A stretch of 64,000 bases of DNA. Source: Actinoplanes sp. M2I2. Lineage in GTDB: Bacteria; Actinomycetota; Actinomycetes; Mycobacteriales; Micromonosporaceae. Of this stretch, positions 15,805-24,154 are shown in pieces (position 1 is the first letter of the stretch; each line of letters begins with the position of its first letter). The notes beneath the pieces are model-generated. The model saw nothing but the letters and a program-made list of their open reading frames with translations. It made no database searches and was not told where the DNA came from. The position numbers and the translations under genes are program-made. Where the stretch lies: NCBI RefSeq assembly GCF_023544445.1, contig NZ_JALPVJ010000011.1, positions 124,001 to 188,000 on the forward strand, in the 5' to 3' direction.

Positions 15805-18114
15805 TCACTCGGTGCGGAGGGCATCCGCGATGGTGAGCCGGGACGCCGAGCGCGAGGCGAACAGGGCGCCCACTGCCGCGATCACGGCGCCCGCCAGGAT
15901 GAGCAGGACCACGATCGGCGCGGAGTAGACGTCGAGCATGTGGTCGGGGATGACGATCTGGGCGGCGTGCGCTATGGCGTGCATGGCGTACCGCTGGAAC
16001 ACGATGCCGATCGGGATGCCCACGAGGCCACCCGCCAAGCCCAGTGCGGCCATCGACGTGACCATCATGAGGACTACTTGGCGGGGTGTCATGCCGATCG
16101 ACTTGAGCGTTCCCAGGTCCCTTCGGCGTTCACGGGCGTTGAGCACGACCGTGTTGAAGACACCGAGCGCGGCGACCGCACCCAGCAGCAGGGTGAGCAG
16201 CGTGATGGTGGAATAGACGGCGACGATGACCGACGGTGCGGAAGCCGGTTCGGCGATGAGACCGGGGTCGCCGGCCTTCACGCCGGCAACGTAGGCGGAG
16301 ACGTCGGCTCCGGTGGCGAGCTTCACCTCGTAGCTGTCGGCTCGGCTGTCGGGCGCGATCCGGGTCAGCGTCGCCCAATGGGACAGCACCGGTTCGGCAG
16401 CGCCCATCAGGACCTCGCCGACGATGCGTACGGGCAGTTGCTTGCCGTCCCTCTCGAGCGTGAAGGTGTCGCCGAGGGCGAGCCGGCTCTGCGTCAAAAA
16501 GCGCGGGGAGACCGCCACCTCGCCCGCGGCGGCCGGCCAGCGCCCTTTCGGCATTTCGAAGCCGGCGTCGGAACCGCGGTAGAACCGTACCTGGGTGGGC
16601 TCCGTACCGCCGATCTGCCGCATGGTCAGCTCTTTGCTCGCCACCACGCGCTCGGCACCGGGCAGGGCGCGAAGCATCGACTCATCGGCCTGGTCGCTCA
16701 GTGTCGGCCCGCCTTTCGCCGGGCGCACATCCAGGTGGACGGCGTCGGCGCGGGTGTCCGCGTCCACGTAGGCGGTCACCGAGCTGGACAGCCCGATCGC
16801 GACGGTCACACCGGCCACGCCGAGCAGGACGGTGGCCGCGGTGAGCGCGCTGCGGGCCGGCCGGGCCAGCGGAAGGCCGACGCCGAGGCTGACCGCCCGG
16901 GGCAGGCGGGTACCGCCGAGCCAACGCTGGACGCGCAGGCCCCGGCCGGGCCTCGGTGCGCTTCCCGCGCTGATCGCCTCGACTGCCGACAGGCGCCGCG
17001 CTCGGACGCTGGACAGCAGAGCGGTCAGACCGACAAGGACCGGCACCCCGAACAGGGCAGTGATGGTGACCCAGGGCGCCACGTGGAACGCGCCGGCGCC
17101 GTAGCTTTCGAAGAAGGCACCGGAGAGCACGGTGACGGCCAGAACGTTGCCGAGGATCGTGCCGAGGACGGCGGCGGCGACCGTGGGCAGCAGCACCATG
17201 GTCAGGTAGACGGCCATCACCTGGTTCGGCGTGAATCCGAGGGCCTTCAGCACGCCGATGTGCCGTAGCCCGGCCACGACGGCCCCGCTGATCACGTTCG
17301 CGACGATGAGGACGGCGACGACGAGACCGAAACAGCCGAAGATCATCAGGAACGGGAGGAAGACTCCCGCGGTCAGTTCCGCGTTGAACCGGAGCGTGAG
17401 ATAGGACTGGGTGCCGAGCAGAGCGCCCGCCGGCATCCCGGCCGTCACAGCCGCCTGGCCGGCGCTGATCTCTGCGTCGGTAGCCGCGGCGGTGAACCGG
17501 TAGAGCATCTGTTTGGTGGTCGGGTGCAGGGTCGCCATCTCGCCGGAAGTGACCCAGGCCTGCGCCGACTGGCTCACCGTGTAGGCAAGACCCACGACCT
17601 TCACCGTACGGCCGTCGCCCAGCGTCGCCGTGTCGCCGAGCGTCATAGGTACGTCAGCGGTGGGCTCCACATTGATGACGATCTCGCCGGAGCGGACGGC
17701 CCAGCGGCCCTGCCAGACATGAAGCTCGTCCACCGCGGTGTCGGGCTGGTCGCGTCCCACGACGGTCATCACCAGCGGAGGAGGCTGCGAGGCAGTCGAG
17801 GGTGCCCTGGGGTCGGGCGCGAACGTCACCTCGACGGCGGCTTGATCGAACGGACCGGCGGCAGCCGACACACCGGACCGGTGGGTCGAGTCGGCGAGCG
17901 CGGTGTCCGTTGCCTTGCCACTGTCGAAGGAGGCGACCAGGTGGGCACCCCGCTGCTGGGCATAGGCCTGGTCGAACGGGCCGGACGCGGCGGCCAGAAG
18001 CGCGAGCGCCACTACGATCAGCACGCAGGAGAGGCCGACGACGATCCCGATGACGGCGGTCTGCAGCCGACGTCGCCGTACTGCCGCGCGCGCCGCACGC
18101 CACACCGCGCTCAC
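15805..18114 (-). CDS. FtsX-like ABC transporter permease
   Basis: A 769-residue protein with the MacB/FtsX-type layout. It has an N-terminal segment (RRRLQTAVIGIVVGLSCVLI), a large extracytoplasmic domain, three membrane segments with the FtsX core (FGLVVAVLIVANVISGAVVA then LRHIGVLKALGFTPNQVMAV), a repeat of the unit with a second periplasmic-type domain, and a second FtsX core near the end (GVFNTVVLNARERRRDLGTL, KSIGMTPRQVVLMMVTSMAA). Such permeases couple ATP hydrolysis to mechanical work on peptides or lipoproteins at the membrane rather than to classical transport. The ATPase is encoded upstream with a 4-bp overlap, and a two-component pair is divergent from that ATPase. Confidence 0.92.
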   Translation of the reverse strand: MSAVWRAARAAVRRRRLQTAVIGIVVGLSCVLIVVALALLAAASGPFDQAYAQQRGAHLVASFDSGKATDTALADSTHRSGVSAAAGPFDQAAVEVTFAPDPRAPSTASQPPPLVMTVVGRDQPDTAVDELHVWQGRWAVRSGEIVINVEPTADVPMTLGDTATLGDGRTVKVVGLAYTVSQSAQAWVTSGEMATLHPTTKQMLYRFTAAATDAEISAGQAAVTAGMPAGALLGTQSYLTLRFNAELTAGVFLPFLMIFGCFGLVVAVLIVANVISGAVVAGLRHIGVLKALGFTPNQVMAVYLTMVLLPTVAAAVLGTILGNVLAVTVLSGAFFESYGAGAFHVAPWVTITALFGVPVLVGLTALLSSVRARRLSAVEAISAGSAPRPGRGLRVQRWLGGTRLPRAVSLGVGLPLARPARSALTAATVLLGVAGVTVAIGLSSSVTAYVDADTRADAVHLDVRPAKGGPTLSDQADESMLRALPGAERVVASKELTMRQIGGTEPTQVRFYRGSDAGFEMPKGRWPAAAGEVAVSPRFLTQSRLALGDTFTLERDGKQLPVRIVGEVLMGAAEPVLSHWATLTRIAPDSRADSYEVKLATGADVSAYVAGVKAGDPGLIAEPASAPSVIVAVYSTITLLTLLLGAVAALGVFNTVVLNARERRRDLGTLKSIGMTPRQVVLMMVTSMAALGLAGGLVGIPIGIVFQRYAMHAIAHAAQIVIPDHMLDVYSAPIVVLLILAGAVIAAVGALFASRSASRLTIADALRTE

Positions 18115-18806
18115 GCCGTACGTTCCAGGGCACGTTCGCGCAGCACCCGGCCGTCCGCGAGCTCGACGACGCGGCTCGCGCAGCGGGCCGCGAGGCGCTG
18201 ATCATGCGTCACGATCAGCAGGGTCTGACCGATCTGGTTGAGGTCGAGCAGCAGGTCCATGACCTGCTCGCCGGAGCGGCTGTCGAGTGCACCGGTCGGC
18301 TCGTCGGCGAGCAGCAGGGCCGGCCGGTTCATCAGCGCGCGGGCCACCGCGACCCGTTGCCGTTCACCGCCGCTGAGCGCGGCCGGGTAGACGTCGCGGC
18401 GATCGGCCACGCCGAGTTCGTCGAGCAGCTCGAGCGCCCGGGCGCGCGCCTGCTTGGCGGGGGCGCCGACCAGTTGCGCGGCAAGCGCGACGTTGTCGAG
18501 CGCGGGCAGGTCGTCGAGCAGGTTGAAGAACTGGAACACCATGCCGATGCGGTGCCGACGGAACAACGCGCGCCGAGTCTCGTTCAGTTCTCCCAGGTCC
18601 TCGCCCTGCACGACGACCGTGCCGGAGGTGGGGCGGTCCAGCGCGGCGACCATGTTGAGCAGGGTCGACTTCCCGCACCCGGACGGGCCCATCACAGCGA
18701 CCGCCTCCCCGGCACGGATCTGAAGGTTCACGCCGTCCAGCGCGGTCGTGCCGCCGTATTCCTTGCGGACGTCCTCAAGGCGTACGACATTCTGGTCTTC
18801 GGTCAT
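18111..18806 (-). CDS. ABC transporter ATP-binding protein (MacB/LolD type)
   Basis: A 231-residue ATPase from the ATG at 18806; an upstream in-frame ATG at 18863 lies in the divergent promoter region and is rejected. Walker A is GPSGCGKST, the signature motif is LSGGERQRVAVARAL, Walker B is LLLADEPTGALD, and the H-loop is LIVTHDQRLAARC. The sequence clusters by eye with LolD/MacB/BceA ATPases that pair with FtsX-type permeases. It overlaps the permease gene by an ATGA junction. Together they probably form an antimicrobial-peptide or cell-envelope-stress responsive system controlled by the divergent kinase/regulator pair. Confidence 0.95.
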   Translation of the reverse strand: MTEDQNVVRLEDVRKEYGGTTALDGVNLQIRAGEAVAVMGPSGCGKSTLLNMVAALDRPTSGTVVVQGEDLGELNETRRALFRRHRIGMVFQFFNLLDDLPALDNVALAAQLVGAPAKQARARALELLDELGVADRRDVYPAALSGGERQRVAVARALMNRPALLLADEPTGALDSRSGEQVMDLLLDLNQIGQTLLIVTHDQRLAARCASRVVELADGRVLRERALERTA

Positions 18807-18919
18807 GCCGGAAAGTCTGTGGGGGCCGCCGCCGCCATGCATCAGCCCACAGATGTATGTCACTGGACATGCGGGATGACGCTCGCCGTACGGAATTCTG
18901 CGAAGCTGACGTGGTGTGG

Positions 18920-19726
18920 ATGTCCGGTACCGTCTGGCTGGTGCTGAGCCTGGCCGTGGCCTCTCTCGCCGCCGGCTGGCTCGGCGCGGCGCTGTCCCGG
19001 TCGCGGCGGCGTCACCGCGCGACCATCGAAGAGCGCAGCTGGCTGCTCGAACGGGAGCGGCAGAGCGCCGCCCGCAGTGCCGTGCACGTCGAGCGGGCGC
19101 GTATCGCGCACGAGCTGCACGACATCGTCAGCCACAACGTCAGTCTCATGGTGGTGCAAGCCGGCGCCGCCCGCGACGCGCTCGCCACGATGCCCGGCGA
19201 GTCCGCCAAGGCGCTGCTGGCCATCGAGCACGCGGGCCGGGACACGATGACCGAGTTGCGGCACCTGCTCGGTCTGCTCGCCCCGTCGGCCGACGGCGAC
19301 GAGCTCGAACCGCAGCCCAGCCTCACCAGGCTCAGCAGCCTGATCGACCGGATCTCCTTCGCCGGTCTGCCTGTCGAGGTGCGCTTCTCGGGTGAGCAGC
19401 GCCCGCTGCCGACCGGCATCGACGCCACCGCGTACCGCATCGTGCAGGAGGCCCTCACCAACGCCCTCAAACACGGCAACCGGGACAAGGCCGAGGTCTC
19501 CATCCGATACGCGGAGCGCTCGCTGCGGGTGGAGGTGCTCAACGGCGGCCCGAGCGTGCTTTCCGGCGACTCCCGGCCACCGTCCACCGACCAGGGCGAC
19601 GGTACGGGCCGGGGCCTGCTCGGGCTCCGCGAACGCGTCGCCGTCTACGGTGGCCACCTGGACGCCCGCCGGCGCCTCGGCGGCGGCTACCGGGTACGCG
19701 CCCGCATCCCCCTGCAGGCGCCATGA
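18920..19726 (+). CDS. Sensor histidine kinase, short membrane sensor
   Basis: A kinase of about 268 residues from the ATG at 18920; GTG codons at 18911 and 18914 and an ATG at 18857 are alternatives. It has one strong membrane segment (TVWLVLSLAVASLAAGWLGA), no separate sensory domain, then the HisKA_3 box ERARIAHELHDIVSHNVSLM and an HATPase domain (IVQEALTNALKHGN; GTGRGLLGLRERVAVYGG). Kinases lacking an input domain often sense through a partner transporter; the divergent FtsX-type ABC system starting 113 bp away is the obvious candidate (inference). It overlaps its response regulator by ATGA. Confidence 0.9.
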   Translation: MSGTVWLVLSLAVASLAAGWLGAALSRSRRRHRATIEERSWLLERERQSAARSAVHVERARIAHELHDIVSHNVSLMVVQAGAARDALATMPGESAKALLAIEHAGRDTMTELRHLLGLLAPSADGDELEPQPSLTRLSSLIDRISFAGLPVEVRFSGEQRPLPTGIDATAYRIVQEALTNALKHGNRDKAEVSIRYAERSLRVEVLNGGPSVLSGDSRPPSTDQGDGTGRGLLGLRERVAVYGGHLDARRRLGGGYRVRARIPLQAP

Positions 19727-20388
19727 CCGCCGCCGAACCGCGCGTCCTCATCACCGATGACCAGGCCCTGGTCCGCGCGGGTTTCCGCCTGATCCTGACC
19801 GTGCGCGGCATCGAGGTCGTCGGTGAGGCCGCCAACGGCGCCGAGGCGGTGGAGGCAGCCCGCCGTCTGAAACCCGACGTGGTCCTCATGGACATCCGCA
19901 TGCCCGTCATGGACGGTCTCGAGGCGGCCCGGCTGACCCTCGAACACGTCCCCGGTTGCCGCGTCATCATGCTGACGACCTTCGACCTCGACCGGTACGT
20001 CTACACGGCGCTACGACTCGGCGCCAGTGGCTTCCTGCTCAAGGACGTCACCCCGCAACACCTCGCCGCCGCCGTGCGCCTGGTCAACACGGGCGATGCC
20101 CTTCTGGCACCGTCCATCACCCGGCGGTTGGTCGAACGCTTCGCCCCTGACTGCCCGGTGTCGTCATCGACGCACCCGGAACTCGCCGCACTGACGCCCC
20201 GCGAGCTGGAGGTCCTCGCCCTGATGGGCCGCGGCCTGTCCAACACGGAACTCGCCCGAGAACTCACCCTCAGCGAAGCCACCGTGAAAACCCATGTCGC
20301 CCGCATCTTCATGAAGCTGAACCTGCGGGACCGCGCCCAGGCAGTCGTGGTGGCCTACGAGACAGGGCTGGTCTCTCCAGGCCCGTGA
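19723..20388 (+). CDS. NarL/LuxR-type response regulator
   Basis: A 221-residue regulator. The receiver begins RVLITDDQALVRAGFRLILT with the phosphorylation site in VVLMDIRMPVMDGLEAARL and the switch lysine in ASGFLLKDVTP. The output helix-turn-helix is LTPRELEVLALMGRGLSNTE plus LARELTLSEATVKTHVARIF. It is translationally coupled to the kinase. Its likely target is the divergent ABC operon (18806-15805). It is the last intact gene before the transposon insertion, 242 bp from the left end. Confidence 0.93.
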   Translation: MTAAEPRVLITDDQALVRAGFRLILTVRGIEVVGEAANGAEAVEAARRLKPDVVLMDIRMPVMDGLEAARLTLEHVPGCRVIMLTTFDLDRYVYTALRLGASGFLLKDVTPQHLAAAVRLVNTGDALLAPSITRRLVERFAPDCPVSSSTHPELAALTPRELEVLALMGRGLSNTELARELTLSEATVKTHVARIFMKLNLRDRAQAVVVAYETGLVSPGP

Positions 20389-20625
20389 TCGGCAGTCTTC
20401 GGTCTCCCCAGCCGGGGCGGTGATTGCTGGTTCGAGTTCGGGGCGTGCACTCCACGAAGCATCGCCCGGGACGGGGACGTCGTCGTGGCCGACTTCTACG
20501 CCGACCTAATTATCGGATTACTAATATTGACAATCCAGTAATAGGAAAATGGACATAACGTTGAACGCACCATAATGACTGCTATGTTGTAACGGCGTGG
20601 CAGCGTAAGTAGCGCCCGGGGCGCA
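20389..20625. other. Left chromosomal flank of the transposon, AT-rich
   Basis: No gene is seen. From about 20505 to 20600 the sequence is strikingly AT-rich for this genome and contains TTGACA (20527-20532). Directly before the duplicated target bases lies a perfect inverted repeat GCGCCC-G-GGGCGC (20612-20624). Either could be part of the site recognised by the target-selection protein, but nothing here proves it. Confidence 0.5.
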
Positions 20626-20630
20626 CCGGT
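20626..20630. repeat. Target-site duplication, left copy (CCGGT)
   Basis: The five bases CCGGT directly before the left terminal TGT are repeated directly after the right terminal ACA at 51288-51292. A 5-bp duplication is the hallmark of Tn7-family insertion. Confidence 0.9.
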
Positions 20631-20737
20631 TGTCCTGGCTCCGCGTATCTGGCGAAGGCTCTGCGTATCTGGCGAAGGCTCTGCGTAACTGGCGAAGGCT
20701 CCGTGAATCTGGCGGACGGCTCTGGCTATCTGGCAAG
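20631..20737 (+). repeat. Transposon left end with five tandem 20-bp putative TnsB sites
   Basis: After the terminal TGTCCT, a 20-bp unit (GGCTCTGCGTATCTGGCGAA or close variants) occurs at 20637-20656, 20657-20676, 20677-20696, 20697-20716 and, after one extra base, 20718-20737. All copies are in direct orientation without spacers. Arrays of about 20-22-bp TnsB-binding sites at the ends are typical for Tn7-like elements; binding by the TnsB at 40027-42096 is inferred. Confidence 0.88.
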
Positions 20738-20820
20738 CCGGCGGGTTTTGGGTGCGCGGATGGCTGACGTAGGAGCGGAGGCGGGGCTAGCCCGGCTCAT
20801 TCCCGATAACGTTCCTTACC

Positions 20821-21936
20821 GTGATTGAGAACCCCGGCAAGCCAGACACAAGCGATCCTCACGTCCCGGTGCTCCCGGACGACTCCGGAGCCGGTGCGGT
20901 GGAGTTGTCGGCGAGTACCCGCGACCGGCTGCGCCGGGCCATGCCGGAGAGCACCCGCCGCGCCTACACCGGCGACCTGCGCCGGTTTCTCGCCTGGAGC
21001 GCCGACCGCAAGCTGCTCGCCGCGACGGTGCTCACTGACGACGAACGACTCGCGGACGGGATGCAGCACCTGCTCAAGCGGCACGGCGATCTGCACGTGA
21101 TCGTCACCGAGTACGTCAGCGCCCTGGCCGACCTCGGCCGTGCCCCGGCCACCATCGAACGCGCGCTCGCCGCGATCACCGCCGCACACCGGGCCGCCGG
21201 CGCCGGCGGTTTACGCACGGATGGGCCGCGGCAGGTGCTGCGCAGCTACCGCCGGGACCGGGCCAGCACGGGCGCAGGGGTACGGATCCGTAAGGCCGCC
21301 CCAGTCACCATCGCCGCGCTGCGCGCCATGACCGACGCTTTGGACCGCAACAGCCTGGTCGGGATCCGCGACACCGCGCTGCTGATACTTGGTTTCGCGC
21401 TAGGCGCCCGGCGCAGCGAACTGGCCGCCCTCGACATCGCTGACCTGATCTTCACCGCCGAAGGCGTGCAGGTCGAGGTCCGGACCTCCAAGACCGACCG
21501 GGACTCCCACGGCCGTACCGCGGCCCTGCCCTACGGCGCGCACTCGGTGACCTGCCCGGTGCGCACCGCCCAGACATGGCTGGCCGCCCTCGCCGACCAC
21601 GACCGCAGCTCAGGTCCGCTGTTCGTGCGCATCGACCGGCACGGCGGGCTCGGCCGCACGCCCACGGGCCGCGGCAGCAGCGACGGCCGGCTCACCGGCC
21701 AGGCCGTCGCCCAGATCGTGGCCCGCACCGCCACCGCCGCCGGCCTGGATCCGAAGGCCGCGTGGTCAGGGCACTCCCTGCGGCGCGGATTCGCCACCGA
21801 GACCTACCGCACCGGTGCCGACCCGTTGCGCATCGCCCGTGCCGGCGGCTGGAAAGATGGCTCGGCCACGCTGCTCGGCTACATCGACGACGTCGACCGC
21901 TGGCAGGCCAACCCCCTGGCAGACGTCGGGTTGTAG
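20821..21936 (+). CDS. Tyrosine recombinase/integrase with complete catalytic set
   Basis: A 371-residue protein (GTG start at 20821) with an N-terminal SAM-like core-binding domain (about 40-145) and a C-terminal catalytic domain. All active-site residues are visible: Arg197 in GFALGARRSELAALD, Lys224 in VRTSKTDRD, His318 and Arg321 in GHSLRRGFATE, Trp344 in AGGWKDGSA and Tyr354 in LLGYIDD. It is therefore expected to cut and rejoin DNA. It sits 84 bp inside the left transposon end, directly after the TnsB-site array. Possible roles are resolving cointegrates formed by replicative transposition, or being an independent integrase captured as cargo. No adjacent excisionase gene is seen. Confidence 0.88.
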   Translation: MIENPGKPDTSDPHVPVLPDDSGAGAVELSASTRDRLRRAMPESTRRAYTGDLRRFLAWSADRKLLAATVLTDDERLADGMQHLLKRHGDLHVIVTEYVSALADLGRAPATIERALAAITAAHRAAGAGGLRTDGPRQVLRSYRRDRASTGAGVRIRKAAPVTIAALRAMTDALDRNSLVGIRDTALLILGFALGARRSELAALDIADLIFTAEGVQVEVRTSKTDRDSHGRTAALPYGAHSVTCPVRTAQTWLAALADHDRSSGPLFVRIDRHGGLGRTPTGRGSSDGRLTGQAVAQIVARTATAAGLDPKAAWSGHSLRRGFATETYRTGADPLRIARAGGWKDGSATLLGYIDDVDRWQANPLADVGL

Positions 21937-22124
21937 CGCCTCGTAGTGCCGATCACCGACGGTCGCGAGAGGCCACACGCGCGTCTGTCGGCTGGTGGTG
22001 CCTCCGGTGTTCTGGGGCACGTCATGCCGGAGTGCTTCGACGTGTGTTCGCCATTGCCGAATTGCGTTGAGTACCCGTCACCTGTTGTCGTGTTGCTCGT
22101 TATTGAGGTCGCCGATCGTTGTTG

Positions 22125-23216
22125 ATGGATCGGTTGACGATGTCGGAGCCCGGACCGGAGGAGGTCGGCATCTCCATCCTGGAGGATCTTGAGGTCGGTG
22201 CTGTTGAGCCGTTCCTGGCTTTGGTGCACCGGGTGGTCGGTGTGCAGGTGCGGCGTCGTCCTGGCGCGTACTGGGCGCAGCGGGCGGACTCTGACCTCAG
22301 CGCCGTGGTCACCCACGATTTCGTCGCTGATCGTTGGGAACGGACCGTCGCCGCGTTCGTAGGTCAGGGCGGCGACGACGCATCCGTGGAGCGGCAGCTA
22401 CACACAATTGTGGAGCGCTGGCTCATCGACAAGTTCCGCGACACCGACCGTGGATCGGTGAGCAGGACTCTGGTCAAGCACCTGAGCGCTCACGATGAAT
22501 TCGCCAAGGTGCCCGCCGATCAGACAGGCGCCGGCCGGTGGCGGCTGGCCGGCACGCAGCAGCCACCGTGGGGTGGCAGCCTGGACGAGCTGGTGGCGGC
22601 GGCGTGGACGGTGCGCGCCGCAGCCGTGCGGTGGACGAGTGACTCCCGCCGCGCACCGATCGCCGCGGCGGGAGACTTGTCCGCGGTTTTGCGGGCGGTG
22701 ATGGTGGCCGCCGCGGGCAGCGTGAGCGAGCAGCAGCTCGTCGAGGTCGTCGTGCGACGGTTCCCCGCCACCTTGTCCACGCCGGCGTCCCCGCCGGGCG
22801 TGCTGGATGAGGCGAGCGAGCAGGTCGCCGACTCTCGGCCGTTGCCCGCCGATGTCTGGCAGGCGCGGCAGGATGCCTCCGCGGCCGCGGAGGGTGCTGG
22901 CGTGGTGGTGCGGCAACTGGCCGGGCAAGATCGTCACGTGCTGCGGCTGCTCGCGGACCTCGGGTCGGCGGAGGCCGCGCGGCAGGTGCAGAAGGAGTGG
23001 GGGTGCGGACGCACCCGGGCGTACCAGCACATCGAGCGGGTGCGCAGCCTCGTGCGGGAACTCGCCGGAGCGTTCGACGACGAGGAGCAGGTGGTGCTGG
23101 ACGTGCTCGCGGTGTGCCAGGCGGAGGTCGACGTGTCCGCGAGGGTGGACGACGACGGCGATGGGCCGTCGAATACCAGTAAGAGCCCGGCGAACGCGGA
23201 AGGGAGGACGTCGTGA
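22125..23216 (+). CDS. Sigma-70-like helix-turn-helix protein upstream of CBASS genes
   Basis: A 363-residue protein from the ATG at 22125 (ATG 22140 possible). The first part (FVADRWERTVAAFVGQGGDD through VERWLIDKFRDTDRGSVSRT) resembles a divergent sigma region 2. A later segment (VLRLLADLGSAEAARQVQKE followed by WGCGRTRAYQHIERVRSLVR) resembles region 4 or another helix-turn-helix. The middle is Ala-rich and not recognised. The C-terminal 25 residues are acidic and disordered. It overlaps the next gene by GTGA, beginning a run of closely spaced genes that ends with the CD-NTase, E2 and membrane protein, so it is probably a transcriptional regulator of that system (inference). Confidence 0.6.
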   Translation: MDRLTMSEPGPEEVGISILEDLEVGAVEPFLALVHRVVGVQVRRRPGAYWAQRADSDLSAVVTHDFVADRWERTVAAFVGQGGDDASVERQLHTIVERWLIDKFRDTDRGSVSRTLVKHLSAHDEFAKVPADQTGAGRWRLAGTQQPPWGGSLDELVAAAWTVRAAAVRWTSDSRRAPIAAAGDLSAVLRAVMVAAAGSVSEQQLVEVVVRRFPATLSTPASPPGVLDEASEQVADSRPLPADVWQARQDASAAAEGAGVVVRQLAGQDRHVLRLLADLGSAEAARQVQKEWGCGRTRAYQHIERVRSLVRELAGAFDDEEQVVLDVLAVCQAEVDVSARVDDDGDGPSNTSKSPANAEGRTS

Positions 23217-24154
23217 CGGACTTGCCTGAGTCGCTGCGGGTGCTGGCCGGCTCCCTGCGCGTACCACCGGCGCTGACCACCGACGGTCTCCGACAGCGGT
23301 TCGGCGACCCGGACGGCATCGATCCGGTGGCCGGGCAGGTCCGCCGTGCCCAGTGGGCGGAGGTGTCGCTGTTGGTGTTGCTGCTGGGTCCGGCCGATGA
23401 GCGGCATTGGCGAGCGGTTCCGGTGTCGGTCGATCCGACCGGGCAGGACGAGGACAGCCTGGTGCTCGGCCCGCAACGCACCACGTTCCCGGTGGACGTG
23501 ACGGCGTGGGCGGGGCTAGCTGCTCGGCTGCCGACCGGCGTGTTGAGCCGGGTGGTCGACATCTGGGACGCCGACGTGACGACGTGGTGTGCCAGCCCGG
23601 GATCGTCGCCGCCGCCGGATACGCGCCGTGGCCTATCGGCTGTGCCGTATGGGCCCGACGCCGAGGTGCGCGCCGACCTGCAGGACATGCTGCAAACCTT
23701 GGCTGAGGCCCCGCTGGTCCCGGTCCGCACAACCGCCGCCCTGGATGTGGCTGCGGCGGCGGCCCGAGTCGGGCTGCCTGCGGTGGTCTCGGCGCTCGGC
23801 GTGCCGCTGCCCACCGCGGTGAAGATCGTCAAAGGCAAGGCGACGGTGACCGAGGAGCAGGCCGCGATCCTCGCCCGGCTGTTCGGCTCGCCCCTCGGCG
23901 ACGTGCTGACATCGGTGAACGGGCTGCCCGCCGAGTTGGCCGTCGAGCTGGAGCAGCCGCGGTGGCGCACCGTGTGGCGATCCTGGGCCGCCCAACTACG
24001 CCGGGCGGAGGACACTGTCCGGCTGCAGATCGGGACCAGCGTGTCCGCGCTCGGTTACCGGCAGACCGGCGGGACCGGCGCACCGGACTGGACCAGCCGG
24101 ATCGACCATTGGCTTGCCGACCACGACGTCGAGGACGTGTCCGGTGGGGCGTGA
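23213..24154 (+). CDS. HTH regulator partnered with an ImmA/IrrE protease (CapH-like role)
   Basis: A 313-residue protein from the GTG at 23213, with GGAGG just upstream. The N-terminal 150 residues are not recognised. Around residues 180-225 there is an Xre-like helix-turn-helix (VGLPAVVSALGVPLPTAVKI, then VKGKATVTEEQAAILARLFG), with helices after it. It overlaps the metalloprotease gene downstream by 11 bp. HTH plus ImmA/IrrE-type protease pairs work as repressor and cleaving protease; the CapH-CapP pair does this for CBASS after DNA damage (published). The order here fits the same logic, but this protein is larger than CapH and the homology is not demonstrated. Confidence 0.6.
   Translation: MTDLPESLRVLAGSLRVPPALTTDGLRQRFGDPDGIDPVAGQVRRAQWAEVSLLVLLLGPADERHWRAVPVSVDPTGQDEDSLVLGPQRTTFPVDVTAWAGLAARLPTGVLSRVVDIWDADVTTWCASPGSSPPPDTRRGLSAVPYGPDAEVRADLQDMLQTLAEAPLVPVRTTAALDVAAAAARVGLPAVVSALGVPLPTAVKIVKGKATVTEEQAAILARLFGSPLGDVLTSVNGLPAELAVELEQPRWRTVWRSWAAQLRRAEDTVRLQIGTSVSALGYRQTGGTGAPDWTSRIDHWLADHDVEDVSGGA

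Noticed and set aside
15760..17268. A 502-codon open frame on the plus strand
   Set aside because: It is antisense to the FtsX-type permease, which has clear membrane and FtsX motifs, and its translation is Gly/Arg/Asp low-complexity.
20420..20445. GGTTCGAGTTC resembling a tRNA T-loop as an integration site
   Set aside because: The flanking bases cannot form a T-stem, and no acceptor or anticodon arm is visible.
20637..20737. Tandem repeats that could suggest a CRISPR array
   Set aside because: The 20-bp units are directly adjacent without spacers, no cas gene is near, and the same units occur at the other transposon end.
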